Origin: CBFDBF01 sp050293315
GTDB taxonomy: Bacteria; Pseudomonadota; Gammaproteobacteria; Chromatiales; Chromatiaceae
Length of the DNA: 64,000 nucleotides
Reading direction: 5' to 3'
Assembly: GCA_050293315.1 (NCBI GenBank)
Contig: JBNKMS010000012.1
Span: 186,001-250,000, forward strand
Of the stretch, positions 33,978-42,855 are shown piece after piece. Each line of letters begins with the position of its first letter. Position 1 is the first letter of the stretch. The position numbers and the translations under genes are program-made. The notes under the pieces are model-generated. The model was not told where the DNA came from, searched no databases, and saw only the letters and a list, made by a program, of their open reading frames with translations.

Positions 33978-34711
33978 AAAAGCTGACCATTGCATTTCTG
34001 TTGGCCGTGGCGCCTCTGTGGGGATGGGCCTCTGGTGATGTCCATCTGGATAACGCCGATATCGACATGTCTGATCAGGCCTCTCTGCAGCGCGGTGCCA
34101 AGTACTTCATGAACTATTGCCTGAGCTGCCATTCGCTCCAGTTTCAGCGCTACAACCGTATGGCGCAGGATCTTGGATTGACTGAGGAAGAGGTAAAAGA
34201 GAACCTGATGTTCACCACTGATAAGATCGGTGACACCATGACTGTTGCCATGAATCCGGAGGATGCCAAGAAGTGGTTCGGCGTGACCCCTCCTGATCTC
34301 AGTGTGAGAATAAGGGCCAGGGGGGTAGATTGGATATATAGCTACCTGCGTAGCTTCTATCTGGATGAGTCTCGTCCGTCCGGCGTCAATAATCTAATCT
34401 TTCCCGATGTCGGCATGCCGCATGTGTTGTGGCAGTTGCAGGGGATGCAGAAGGCGGTCTTCAAGACGCATGAGGACGGCGAGGGTAACAAGACAGAGGT
34501 ATTCGACCATTTTGAGCCTGTTACTCCTGGGACATTAAGTGCTGAGGAGTATGACCAGGTTGTCCGAGATCTTACGGCGTTTATGAGTTATGTCGGAGAG
34601 CCGATCCAGATGGAGCGTAAGCGGTTGGGTATATGGGTATTGCTATTTATCGCTGTATTCTTCGTGCTCTCATATCTGCTGAAGAAGGAATACTGGAAGG
34701 ATATCCACTAA
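33974..34711 (+). CDS. petC: PetC, cytochrome c1 subunit of cytochrome bc1
   Basis: Periplasmic c-type cytochrome passing electrons from the Rieske protein to soluble cytochrome c. It has a signal peptide (LTIAFLLAVAPLWGWA), haem motif CLSCH (about residue 50), a Met-ligand region (NLIFPDVGMPHVLWQLQG) and a C-terminal transmembrane anchor (LGIWVLLFIAVFFVLSYLL). 245 residues. It ends the petABC operon and is followed by a hairpin. Confidence 0.96.
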   Translation: MKKLTIAFLLAVAPLWGWASGDVHLDNADIDMSDQASLQRGAKYFMNYCLSCHSLQFQRYNRMAQDLGLTEEEVKENLMFTTDKIGDTMTVAMNPEDAKKWFGVTPPDLSVRIRARGVDWIYSYLRSFYLDESRPSGVNNLIFPDVGMPHVLWQLQGMQKAVFKTHEDGEGNKTEVFDHFEPVTPGTLSAEEYDQVVRDLTAFMSYVGEPIQMERKRLGIWVLLFIAVFFVLSYLLKKEYWKDIH

Positions 34712-34746
34712 ACGGTTATTTCCCGAGTCATATATTGAAATTTATT

Positions 34747-34776
34747 AGAGGGGCGCATTATCTGGTGCGCCCCTCT
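34747..34776 (+). terminator. hairpin after petABC
   Basis: Perfect 11-bp stem AGAGGGGCGCA-N8-TGCGCCCCTCT, 35 bp after the petC stop. The following T-run is poor (GCGTTTA), so termination may be partial. Confidence 0.65.
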
Positions 34777-34800
34777 GCGTTTAACGGTTGACAAGCAGGG

Positions 34801-34806
34801 TATAAT
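34801..34806 (+). promoter_or_regulatory. possible -10 box for sspA
   Basis: Exact TATAAT 54 bp before the sspA ATG and just past the petABC hairpin. The TTGACA at 34788 is only 7 bp away and cannot be its -35 partner; no good -35 lies at 17 bp. Confidence 0.4.
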
Positions 34807-34859
34807 AGAAGTTTCGGGCCTGATGAGCCCCCTATGAGACCTTGTGCTGGAGCAAACAG

Positions 34860-35483
34860 ATGGCAGTTGTTACCAATAAAAGATCGGTGATGGCACTCTA
34901 CTCCAATGTGGAGTGCCCATATAGCCACCGTGTACGTATGGTGCTGGCTGAGAAAAACATCACCGTCAATATCGTGGATGTAGATCCGCTCAATATGCCC
35001 GAAGACCTTATGGATCTAAACCCATATGGGACCCTGCCAACACTGGTGGATCGAGATCTGGTGCTGTATGAGTCACGGATCATAATGGAGTATCTGGAGG
35101 AGCGTTTCCCGCATCCGCCACTGCTGCCGGTAGATCCTGTATCCAGGGCCACATCGCGCCTCTATATGTATCGGGTAGATCGGGACTGGTACTCCCTGAT
35201 GGATACCATTCAGGCGGGTGGTAAGAGTGCGACCAAGGCGCGGAAGGAGTTGCGTGATAGTCTTACCGCTACAGCCCCGGTATTTGCTGCCAAGCCTTTT
35301 TTTATGAGCGATGATATGACCCTGGTCGATTGCAGCATTGCCCCTATGTTGTGGCGTCTGCCGGCACTGGGAGTAGAGCTGCCTTCGCAGGCCAAGGCGG
35401 TGGTCGAATACATGAAGCGGCTGGCAAATTTGCCCTGTTTCCAGAAAAGCCTGACCGAGATAGAGCGGGAGATGCGTGAGTAA
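34860..35483 (+). CDS. sspA: SspA, stringent starvation protein A
   Basis: Glutathione-transferase-fold protein that binds RNA polymerase and changes transcription in stationary phase and stress; it has no GST activity in E. coli. About 207 residues from ATG 34860 (MAVVTNKRSVMALYSNVECP), which is preceded by GGAG at good distance; an in-frame TTG six codons earlier is less likely. YSNVECPYSHRVRMVLAEK and LYESRIIMEYLEERFPHP are typical. It overlaps sspB by 8 nt, the usual pairing after petABC. Confidence 0.95.
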   Translation: MAVVTNKRSVMALYSNVECPYSHRVRMVLAEKNITVNIVDVDPLNMPEDLMDLNPYGTLPTLVDRDLVLYESRIIMEYLEERFPHPPLLPVDPVSRATSRLYMYRVDRDWYSLMDTIQAGGKSATKARKELRDSLTATAPVFAAKPFFMSDDMTLVDCSIAPMLWRLPALGVELPSQAKAVVEYMKRLANLPCFQKSLTEIEREMRE

Positions 35484-35886
35484 TCCCACGGCCCCTGATG
35501 CAGGCCTGACCTCCAACCGACCATATCTGATTCGTGCCCTCTATCAGTGGTTACTGGATAATGGGTTGACGCCCCATCTGCTGGTTGAGGCGGCCGATCC
35601 AAATGTTGTAGTTCCCAAGCAGTATGTAGAGGATGGCCGCATTGTACTGAATATCAGTACCACGGCAGTGCGGCAACTGGAGCTTGGCAACGAACTGATC
35701 ACCTTTAGTGCCCGTTTTGGCGGCTCTCCAATGAATGTGATTGTACCGACCACTGCGGTATTGGGAATTTATGCCAAGGAGAACGGGCACGGAATGCTGT
35801 TCCCGGCTGAAGATGGAGCCGGGCCTGAGGATGAGCCGCAACCACCAACCTCACCGCAACCGCCAAGTCTGAAGGTAGTAAAGTAG
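35476..35886 (+). CDS. sspB: SspB, ClpXP specificity adaptor
   Basis: Delivers SsrA-tagged stalled-translation products to ClpXP. The 136-residue product has the folded part (SNRPYLIRALYQWLLDNGLTP, LNISTTAVRQLELGNELI, FSARFGG), then a flexible Pro/Glu linker. The very end, PPSLKVVK, is the conserved ClpX-binding tail (LRVVK-like). The complete domain-linker-tail layout argues for a working adaptor. Confidence 0.95.
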   Translation: MSNPTAPDAGLTSNRPYLIRALYQWLLDNGLTPHLLVEAADPNVVVPKQYVEDGRIVLNISTTAVRQLELGNELITFSARFGGSPMNVIVPTTAVLGIYAKENGHGMLFPAEDGAGPEDEPQPPTSPQPPSLKVVK

Positions 35887-35903
35887 CAGACAACTCGCGC
35901 GGT

Positions 35904-36209
35904 CTAGGGGTCGCTCACCAGGCCGAGACTGAACTCCTCCAGCTCTATGCCCACCAAGACTATGTGTCCGCGATGGCGTCCCAACCCCTCCTCGCTGAAA
36001 TCGAAGCGAAAGATACGGCGGATCCGTACCCCCCGAGCCGTCCAGCGCAGGCCCATGCGTTCCAGCCCAACGGTCTGATCGAGAAACTGGACATCGCGCT
36101 GGCGGCAGCCGGCAGCACAGATAGCGGTAGCAATCTCCCTGGCGCGCGCACTATCCAGCCAGAACCAGATAGCAGCCCCTATAGATGCGATGCCCAACAG
36201 TGATCCCAT
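35904..36209 (-). CDS. DUF3301 small membrane-anchored protein
   Basis: About 101 residues. An N-terminal hydrophobic helix (SLLGIASIGAAIWFWLDS) is followed by REIATAICAAGCRQRDVQFLDQTV and LRWTARGVRIRRIFRFDFSEEG, the core of the DUF3301 family of gammaproteobacteria. Function unknown. I start at the ATG at 36209; a longer form from 36239 is possible. It is convergent with sspB and divergent from the next small membrane protein. Confidence 0.75.
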   Translation of the reverse strand: MGSLLGIASIGAAIWFWLDSARAREIATAICAAGCRQRDVQFLDQTVGLERMGLRWTARGVRIRRIFRFDFSEEGLGRHRGHIVLVGIELEEFSLGLVSDP

Positions 36210-36271
36210 GAGTGCTATGCTAGCAGTGCCCGGTGGCAATAATAAATAGGGTTAAATGGGGGGATGGCACT

Positions 36272-36499
36272 ATGTTGGCCTGGATAGATGAGTTGTCACT
36301 GCCGGTGTTACTACTGGCAGCCATACTATTGGGGTTGGCGCCATTCCACCCGGAACCGCACCTGGTAGAGAAGTTGCGCATGCTGAGCAACGGTACCCTT
36401 ACCCGGCCACTCGACATCTTCGATCTTCTACTACACGCGGCACCTAGTCTGTTGCTGGTCATAAAACTGGTTCGGATGTGGTGGTTCAGCACGGGCTAG
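36272..36499 (+). CDS. conserved small inner-membrane protein
   Basis: 75 residues from ATG 36272 (MLAWIDELSLPVLLLAAIL), with GGGGGGATGG directly upstream. Two hydrophobic stretches (residues 8-21 and 52-66) flank a conserved-looking PFHPEPHLVEKLRMLSNGTL segment. Short proteins of this pattern are common in gammaproteobacteria and are sometimes labelled "RND transporter", a name the length does not support. Function unknown. Its 3' end overlaps the convergent trmB by 4 nt. Confidence 0.7.
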   Translation: MLAWIDELSLPVLLLAAILLGLAPFHPEPHLVEKLRMLSNGTLTRPLDIFDLLLHAAPSLLLVIKLVRMWWFSTG

Positions 36500-37191
36500 G
36501 TGAGTCTACGGAAGATCAGATCCCAGACGCCATGTCCAAGTCGTTTGCCGCGTTGCTCAAACCGGGTCAACGGGCGCTCCTCAGGGCGTGGTGCAAAACT
36601 GCCATGACCGGCGCAGTTGCTGAACTCTCCTGTGGCGGCGGTCAATAGATGCATCATCTGAAGCGCATAATCCTCCCAATCTGTAGCAGCGTGGAAGGTC
36701 CCTTCAGGCTTGAGTATACGCGCCACATCCTTAATGAATACGGGTCGCACGATACGTCGCTTGTGATGCCTCTTCTTATGCCATGGGTCGGGGAAAAAGA
36801 GATAGACACCGGCCAGGCTGCCAGGGGCGATACCTTGTTTGATCACCTCCATGGCATCGTGACGGAACACCCTGATGTTACTCAGCCCCAGCTCCTCTAT
36901 GCGTAGTAACAGATGGCCCACCCCAGGCCGGTGCACCTCAATGCCGAGGTAGTTGCAGTCGCTATTGGCCGCAGCCATCTGTAGTAGTGCCTCACCGTTG
37001 CCACAGCCGATCTCCATATAAACAGGGTTGTCATTGCCAAACAGGGCTGGCAGATCAACTCTCTGTCCGGAGAACTCGACCCCAAAGCGTGGCCACAGGG
37101 AGTCGAAGGCGTGCTGTTGTCCCGGGGTCATACGCCCCTGGCGGAGCACATAGCTGCGGATAGGGGGGTGCTGTCTCTCTCTGTGTGACAT
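36496..37191 (-). CDS. trmB: TrmB, tRNA (guanine-46-N7)-methyltransferase
   Basis: SAM-dependent methyltransferase making m7G46 in the tRNA variable loop. 231 residues with SAM-binding YMEIGCGNGEALLQMA, the GIEVHRPGVGHLL segment, and FPDPWHKKRHHKRRIV, the family signature for tRNA binding. It follows thiG by 63 bp; thiS-thiG-trmB is the order in Pseudomonas too. Confidence 0.96.
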   Translation of the reverse strand: MSHRERQHPPIRSYVLRQGRMTPGQQHAFDSLWPRFGVEFSGQRVDLPALFGNDNPVYMEIGCGNGEALLQMAAANSDCNYLGIEVHRPGVGHLLLRIEELGLSNIRVFRHDAMEVIKQGIAPGSLAGVYLFFPDPWHKKRHHKRRIVRPVFIKDVARILKPEGTFHAATDWEDYALQMMHLLTAATGEFSNCAGHGSFAPRPEERPLTRFEQRGKRLGHGVWDLIFRRLT

Positions 37192-37254
37192 TGGCGCTAA
37201 TCTGCTCTGATGCGGAGACGGCCTTACTATTTATTTATACCAGGGTTGCTCGGT

Positions 37255-38046
37255 TTAAAAGAACATCCCGTCCAGTGGCGAGGATGCGGAGGCGAAGCGT
37301 TTTGCTGGCATCCGCCCAGCCAGATATGCCTCACGCCCGGCCTCTATCGCCTTTTTCATGGCGGAGGCCATCAACACGGGATCTTTGGCTGCGGCAATAG
37401 CGGTATTCATCAGTACGCCATCGCATCCCAACTCCATGGCAACGGCTGCATCAGACGCGGTACCGACGCCAGCATCTACCAGAATGGGGACATTGGCGTT
37501 TTCCACAATAGTCAGGATGTTTAGCTTGTTGCGGATACCCAGCCCGGAGCCGATCGGGGCGGCCAGCGGCATTACTGCAATACATCCAATCTGCTCCAAT
37601 TCACGTGCCACAATCGGGTCATCATTGGTATAGACCATTACGTCAAAGCCGTCCGCAACCAGCTCTTTGGCAGCAGCGATGGTCTGCATGACGTCCGGGA
37701 ACAGGGTCTTGTCATCGCCCAGCACCTCCAGCTTGACCAGATTGTGGCCATCGAGCAGTTCCCGCGCCAGCTTGCAGGTGCGTACCGCTGTCTTGACGTC
37801 ATAACAGCCGGCGGTGTTAGGGAGGATGGTGTATCTGTCACGGGGTAGGATGTCCAGGATATTGGGTTCCTCCTTGGATTGCCCGATATTGGTGCGGCGT
37901 ACAGCTACGGTAACGATCTCCGCTCCACTGGCGGCGATGGCCTCACCGGTCTCCTCCATATCCTTGTATTTGCCGGTGCCGACCAGCAGACGCGAATTAT
38001 ATTCCTGACCGGCGATAGTGAAGGTGTCTTGACCCTGGTTTGACAT
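37255..38046 (-). CDS. thiG: ThiG, thiazole synthase
   Basis: Forms the thiazole phosphate of thiamine from deoxyxylulose phosphate, dehydroglycine and ThiS thiocarboxylate. 263 residues of TIM-barrel fold; the Schiff-base lysine lies in LVKLEVLGDD, and GSGLGIRN plus VDAGVGTASDAA form phosphate-binding loops. It follows thiS by 21 bp, so the two are co-expressed. Confidence 0.96.
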   Translation of the reverse strand: MSNQGQDTFTIAGQEYNSRLLVGTGKYKDMEETGEAIAASGAEIVTVAVRRTNIGQSKEEPNILDILPRDRYTILPNTAGCYDVKTAVRTCKLARELLDGHNLVKLEVLGDDKTLFPDVMQTIAAAKELVADGFDVMVYTNDDPIVARELEQIGCIAVMPLAAPIGSGLGIRNKLNILTIVENANVPILVDAGVGTASDAAVAMELGCDGVLMNTAIAAAKDPVLMASAMKKAIEAGREAYLAGRMPAKRFASASSPLDGMFF

Positions 38047-38067
38047 GGTAATTAAGCCCTATATTGT

Positions 38068-38268
38068 TTAGCCTCCACCAATAGCCTGTACGATCTCTAC
38101 TCGGTCCCCAGGCTGTAGGTGGTGTTGATCAAAGGTGCTGCGCGGGACGAGCTCGGCGTTTACCTCAACCGCAAAGCGACTAACCCCAAGCTCCAACTGC
38201 TCGATCAGCGTGGCCAGATTGAGCTCAGGGGCAACCAGCTTCTCCTCCCCGTTGATATAAATCTGCAT
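38068..38268 (-). CDS. thiS: ThiS, sulfur-carrier protein
   Basis: 66-residue ubiquitin-like carrier that brings sulfur to ThiG as a C-terminal thiocarboxylate. It begins MQIYINGEEKLV and ends VEIVQAIGGG with the required Gly-Gly terminus. First gene of thiS-thiG(-trmB). Divergent from the acyl-CoA synthetase gene, with about 180 bp between them. Confidence 0.94.
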   Translation of the reverse strand: MQIYINGEEKLVAPELNLATLIEQLELGVSRFAVEVNAELVPRSTFDQHHLQPGDRVEIVQAIGGG

Positions 38269-38447
38269 GGTCGGTTAAAAATCTCCTTAACAGACAGGTA
38301 AAATAATTCTACACTAAACCGTCCCATGTAAGCACTGTTAACCTGATTGCCAGTACCGTTATTGCACCACTCTGCAGAAGTGATCAAAATGGCGTTTGGG
38401 GCCGTGCTATTACAAAGAATAACTTCTAATAAAATGAGGATGCCATT

Positions 38448-40262
38448 TTGAGCGTTAGCTGGAATGAAGACCTTATTTCACTGGAAGATGCTAAAACCCT
38501 GGATGGTCTCTTTTTACAGCGTGTGCGCCGCTCCGGCGAGCGAGAGGCATATCGCAGTTATGATCGCGATAGTGACTCCTGGCAAAGCTACAGCTGGCAG
38601 CAGATGGCGGAGCAGGTCGCCAGATGGCAGCAGGCACTTTCTGGAGAACAGCTAAGTAGTGGCGATCGGGTAGCTATACAGCTACGCAACTCTCCGGAGT
38701 GGGTGATGCTGGACCAGGCCTGCCTCGGTCTTGGTCTGGTGCTGGTGCCGTTATATACCGATGACAGCCCGGACAATATCGCCTATATCCTTAAAGATGC
38801 AGAGGTTAAGCTACTGCTGGTTCAGGATGGAGGGCGCTGGAGACGCCTGGCACCTGAGGTGGAGGATAACACCAGCCTGCAGCGTGTCCTGCTGCTGCAT
38901 CCGGGCACGGGAACGGATGACTTGATGCTGGGTGATGAGCGGCTACGTATGGTATCTGAGTGGCTGCCTGCCGCAGGGGGTGAGTTGCAGCGACGGCAGG
39001 GTGATCCGCAGGCACTGGCCTCTATTATCTATACCTCGGGCACTACCGGGCGACCCAAGGGGGTCATGCTGAGTCACCATAATATGCTTGCGGTGGCGCA
39101 CGCCGGCCTCACGGTCATCGACTGTTATCGGGAGGATCTGTTTCTCTCCTTTCTGCCGCTATCCCACACCCTGGAGCGCACCGCCGGATACTATCTGCCG
39201 ATGATGTCCGGCTCTACGGTCGCCTATTCCCGCTCAGTAGCGCAGTTGGCTGACGATCTGTTGGCGATACGACCAACTGCAATGATTGCGGTGCCGCGTA
39301 TCTTTGAGCGCATTTATGAGCGTATCGTGGTGCAGATGCAGCAGCGCCCACTGCCGGTTCGTTGGCTGTTCAGGCGGGCCATGGGTACTGGCTGGAGGCG
39401 GTTTCTCCGGCAGCAGGGGCGGACAGGCTGGAGGCCATCGTTGCTGGCCTGGCCGCTGTTGGAACGCCTGGTCGCTGGCAAGATCGTATCTCGGCTTGGT
39501 GGGCGAATACGCTTGGTAGTTAGTGGGGGTGCGCCGCTGGCTCCAGAGATTGCTCGGGCGTTTATTGGACTTGGGCTGCCGATTATTCAGGGTTATGGGT
39601 TGACCGAGGCGAGTCCGGTCGTTAGCGTCAATCCTCTGGAGGATAACGAACCGGCAAGTGTCGGTATCCCACTGCGTGGTATAGAGGTAAAGATAGGCCA
39701 CAATGACGAACTTATGGTGAAAAGCCCGGGGGTAATGCTGGGCTACTGGAATAATCATGCGGCTACCGCCAGAACGATTGATCCAGATGGTTGGCTCTGT
39801 ACCGGAGACCAAGCCAGAATCGAGAATAACCATATCTATATTACTGGTCGGATCAAGGACATCCTGGTGCTCTCCAATGGTGAGAAGATCCCTCCATCAG
39901 ATATGGAGTTGGCCATACTGCTTGACCCACTATTCGAGCAGGTCATGGTGATTGGTGAGGGGCGCTCCCATCTCAGCGCACTGGTGGTGCTGAATGCAGA
40001 TTTTTGGCCCGGTCTGGCCCAGGATGTCGGCCTCGATCCGCTTGATCCAGCGTCGCTCTCCAACCTAAAGATGACCAGTGCGGTATTAAATAGGATCAAG
40101 GCCGCCATCCACGACTTTCCCGGCTATGCCAAGATCCGAAAGGTCCATCTGCTGCTGGAGCCATGGACAGTAGACAATGGACTGCTGACACCCACTCTTA
40201 AGGTGAAGCGTGCCAAGATAATGGAACGCTACGCAGAGCAGATTGATGCCATATACCGCTAA
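38448..40262 (+). CDS. long-chain acyl-CoA synthetase (FAA1/FadD15-like)
   Basis: AMP-forming ligase of about 604 residues. ATP/AMP loops: IIYTSGTTGRPKGVMLSHHN (P-loop), GYGLTEASPVVS, and GWLCTGDQARIENNHIYITGRIKDI, with a C-terminal lysine-containing segment. It resembles the long-chain fatty acid branch of the family; exact chain length is not readable. I accept a TTG start at 38448, since GAGGA lies 7 nt upstream and the only nearby ATG (38439) is out of frame. No beta-oxidation genes are adjacent. Confidence 0.9.
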   Translation: MSVSWNEDLISLEDAKTLDGLFLQRVRRSGEREAYRSYDRDSDSWQSYSWQQMAEQVARWQQALSGEQLSSGDRVAIQLRNSPEWVMLDQACLGLGLVLVPLYTDDSPDNIAYILKDAEVKLLLVQDGGRWRRLAPEVEDNTSLQRVLLLHPGTGTDDLMLGDERLRMVSEWLPAAGGELQRRQGDPQALASIIYTSGTTGRPKGVMLSHHNMLAVAHAGLTVIDCYREDLFLSFLPLSHTLERTAGYYLPMMSGSTVAYSRSVAQLADDLLAIRPTAMIAVPRIFERIYERIVVQMQQRPLPVRWLFRRAMGTGWRRFLRQQGRTGWRPSLLAWPLLERLVAGKIVSRLGGRIRLVVSGGAPLAPEIARAFIGLGLPIIQGYGLTEASPVVSVNPLEDNEPASVGIPLRGIEVKIGHNDELMVKSPGVMLGYWNNHAATARTIDPDGWLCTGDQARIENNHIYITGRIKDILVLSNGEKIPPSDMELAILLDPLFEQVMVIGEGRSHLSALVVLNADFWPGLAQDVGLDPLDPASLSNLKMTSAVLNRIKAAIHDFPGYAKIRKVHLLLEPWTVDNGLLTPTLKVKRAKIMERYAEQIDAIYR

Positions 40263-40391
40263 ATCTATAGGTTTCTAGGTAACCTCGGCTGTTCCGTGCT
40301 ATCTTAACCACCTAGCATCTACTGCGTATCTATGGACAGTGCCACTCTCTTCAGGATGTCCATTAGCCGCTTAACTTAGCAGAGTGAAGTG

Positions 40392-41657
40392 ATGACAATA
40401 AAGAGAGTCTGTCGCATTGTGTTCGTCCTGCTAGTGCTGATTACCACATCGACCGCGTGGGCCAAAGATATGGCTAGCAGGTTGTTTGGTGATCACCAGC
40501 AGCTTGTCTATCAGATTCGAATGATCGATAAACGCTCTGGAGACAAGTCCAGTATTGGGTCGGGGTTTATGGTCAGTGCCGATGGCCATATCGCGACCAA
40601 TTTCCATGTTGTAGCCTCATATGTACATAAACCAAAAGAGTTTCGGCTTGAATATGTCGCGCATGACGGCACTGTTGGCGAGCTTGAGTTATCAGGGTTC
40701 GATGTTATAAACGATCTGGCCATTGTTAAAAGCGACCGCAGTTCGAGTAAATACTTTAGGCTGAGGTCATCGGGGTTGCACAAGGGTGATCGTATCTACT
40801 CCATGGGAAATCCTCAGGACCTTGGGATGACCATTATTGAGGGCAACTACAATGGTCTGATCAAGACCTCACGCTACCGTAAGATCCTATTTTCCGGCTC
40901 TTTGAATCCCGGCATGAGTGGTGGGCCGGCGGTGGATAGTGACGGCCGTATAATCGGTATCAACGTCTCCAAGGGGGGGGAACAGTTGAGCTTCCTGGTG
41001 CCGGTGGCTTACCTAAGGATCCTGCTTGATGATGTCCGTAGCGGAGAGCAGAAAGATGATTATAAGCTTATGATTAAGCAGGCATTATTAGCAGATCAAG
41101 ATGAATTTTACGGCTCTCTGTTGCAAAAGGAGTGGAAGAGTGAGGCGTTGGCAGAGGTAAAGCTGCCATCCAAACTGGATGTATCTTTGAAATGTTGGGG
41201 GCATACGCTGGATGATGAGGACATGCTGTACGAGAGCGTGCATCAGCACTGTGAATCACAGGATGTCATCTATCTGGATGATGAGTTTATGTCAGGTTCA
41301 TTTCAATATGACTATGAGTGGATAGAGGCGGGGACGCTTAATCGTTTCCAATTCTATAATCTTATGGAGAGCCGTTATACCCATAAGCATCTAAGGAACT
41401 CTTATAGCAAAGAGCATTCAACCAACTTTAGCTGCCATACCGATTTTGTGGCGATTGAAGAGCGTCCATGGCGGGTCTCCACATGCACTCGCGCCTATCG
41501 CGACTATGCAGGTTTGTATGATGTTGTGATGTTGTTGGCTGCTGTGCAGGAGAATGATCAGGGGGTTGTAATTCGTATTGGCGCAGCAGGTATCAGTCAG
41601 AGTAATGCGCTTGGTTTATTGAAGAAATTTACAGAGTCAATCTCATGGATCAATTGA
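40392..41657 (+). CDS. secreted HtrA/trypsin-like serine protease with unknown C-terminal domain
   Basis: A signal peptide (VCRIVFVLLVLITTSTAWA) precedes a trypsin-like domain of about 190 residues. The triad is readable: His in ATNFHVV, Asp in INDLAIV, and Ser in NPGMSGGPAV. There is no PDZ domain; residues about 225-421 are an unrecognised extracytoplasmic part with five Cys. ATG 40392 is preferred to the GTG just before it. The last 13 nt overlap the FHA-domain gene, so the two are co-translated and probably work together at the envelope. Confidence 0.82.
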   Translation: MTIKRVCRIVFVLLVLITTSTAWAKDMASRLFGDHQQLVYQIRMIDKRSGDKSSIGSGFMVSADGHIATNFHVVASYVHKPKEFRLEYVAHDGTVGELELSGFDVINDLAIVKSDRSSSKYFRLRSSGLHKGDRIYSMGNPQDLGMTIIEGNYNGLIKTSRYRKILFSGSLNPGMSGGPAVDSDGRIIGINVSKGGEQLSFLVPVAYLRILLDDVRSGEQKDDYKLMIKQALLADQDEFYGSLLQKEWKSEALAEVKLPSKLDVSLKCWGHTLDDEDMLYESVHQHCESQDVIYLDDEFMSGSFQYDYEWIEAGTLNRFQFYNLMESRYTHKHLRNSYSKEHSTNFSCHTDFVAIEERPWRVSTCTRAYRDYAGLYDVVMLLAAVQENDQGVVIRIGAAGISQSNALGLLKKFTESISWIN

Positions 41658-42601
41658 TCGTTCAGGTAGGCGAAAAGTCTGGGCGTACTTCAGAGCTGGT
41701 CAGGAGCAACGGCGACCTGTTGAGGGTTGGTAGAGGTTTTACCAATGATGTGGTGGTCTCAGATCTTTATGTGGACCCGGAACAGATCGTCTTTTCACGC
41801 TCGGAAGACGGCTGGGTGGTAAAGGTGGTTGGCTCAACCAATCCGGTGCTGCTGAATGGTGGCGCTATAGACAGGGACGGGAGCAGGATTAACTCCGGGG
41901 ATAGAATTACGGTTGGTAGGACGCAACTGCGGGTTTATAGCAGTGATCATATGGTTGAACCGACCCACCAGATGGTGATGTCATCCTGGCTTGGGTATGG
42001 GCGCGCACATCCTATATTCGCTCTTTTTATGATGGCTTTTCTATTAGCATCGGTAATGTTTGTCTCCTACCAGGAGCTATCGACGGAATTACAATGGAAC
42101 CAACTATTTCTAGAGGCTCTATATGCCGGGCTGATGATCCTAGTCTGGTCCGGTATCTGGGCCCTTATCGGGCGTCTGTTGCGGCATCAGCCAAACTTCA
42201 CAATCCAGCTGGGGCTGACTGCGTTGATAACAGGGGTTAGTACACTGGTGGTTCCACTGGGTGATTATGTTGAGTATGCAGCAAATAGTATGGTGCTTGG
42301 AGAGATAGCTACATGGTTGATTATACTGTTGACCACTACAGCGCTGTTTCGGGCCAATCTGATGTTTGCGACCAATCTCAAGCAATATACGCGCATTGCA
42401 GCTATCGCAGCCGCATCAATACTGCTGGTCTCCTTTGCCACAAAACAATTCGGGAAAGATGAATTTGACTACCAGCCGGAGTATTCTGCCGTACTCAAAC
42501 CGCCGTTTACACACCTGACTCCTGATCGGGGGGTGCATGAGTTCGAGGAGGAGTTTAGACAGAAGTTTGGCGAGGTTGACCAATGGACGCAAGAGAAGTA
42601 G
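41645..42601 (+). CDS. FHA-domain polytopic membrane protein
   Basis: 318 residues. The N-terminal about 95 residues look like a forkhead-associated phosphopeptide-binding domain (LLRVGRGFTNDVVVSDLYVDP, NPVLLNGGAIDRDGSRINSGD, ITVGRTQLRVY). Then come about five hydrophobic segments between residues 118 and 275, and a soluble tail. The Arg-Gly and Asn residues of the FHA binding surface are present. It overlaps the upstream serine-protease gene. The pairing suggests a cytoplasmic phospho-Thr input coupled across the membrane to the protease; this is inference. No Ser/Thr kinase is in the window. Confidence 0.75.
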   Translation: MDQLIVQVGEKSGRTSELVRSNGDLLRVGRGFTNDVVVSDLYVDPEQIVFSRSEDGWVVKVVGSTNPVLLNGGAIDRDGSRINSGDRITVGRTQLRVYSSDHMVEPTHQMVMSSWLGYGRAHPIFALFMMAFLLASVMFVSYQELSTELQWNQLFLEALYAGLMILVWSGIWALIGRLLRHQPNFTIQLGLTALITGVSTLVVPLGDYVEYAANSMVLGEIATWLIILLTTTALFRANLMFATNLKQYTRIAAIAAASILLVSFATKQFGKDEFDYQPEYSAVLKPPFTHLTPDRGVHEFEEEFRQKFGEVDQWTQEK

Positions 42602-42686
42602 TGTAGTGCCTTAGGAGTTTTACATATGGGGTTGTGGACTGTATGCTCCGAGGGTTACGTGCTGTCTACTCCCCTCAACGAACAGT

Positions 42687-42760
42687 GCGGGTATCGTATA
42701 TCGGTATTACCCTGGCTTCCCAAGCCAGAGAGACGGGTTCGACTCCCGTTACCCGCTCCA
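42687..42760 (+). tRNA. tRNA-Gly(CCC)
   Basis: 74 nt. The acceptor stem GCGGGTA/TACCCGC is perfect, followed by T and an encoded CCA. Anticodon arm CTGGC-TTCCCAA-GCCAG gives anticodon CCC. T arm GACGGGTTCGACTCCCGTT is standard. It stands just before the sulfotransferase cluster. Confidence 0.95.
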
Positions 42761-42855
42761 ATTTCCTCTCCAGACAAGGTGAACACAAGGCGCTGCTACT
42801 GCCTTATCCAGCAGGGTTGTTGGCCACACATGCTTCCTGACGTGCGGTAATAACA

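Noticed and set aside
34788..34806. TTGACA and TATAAT read as a sigma70 promoter for sspA
   Set aside because: Only 7 bp separate them; the pair cannot work together. Only the -10 box was kept as a weak candidate.
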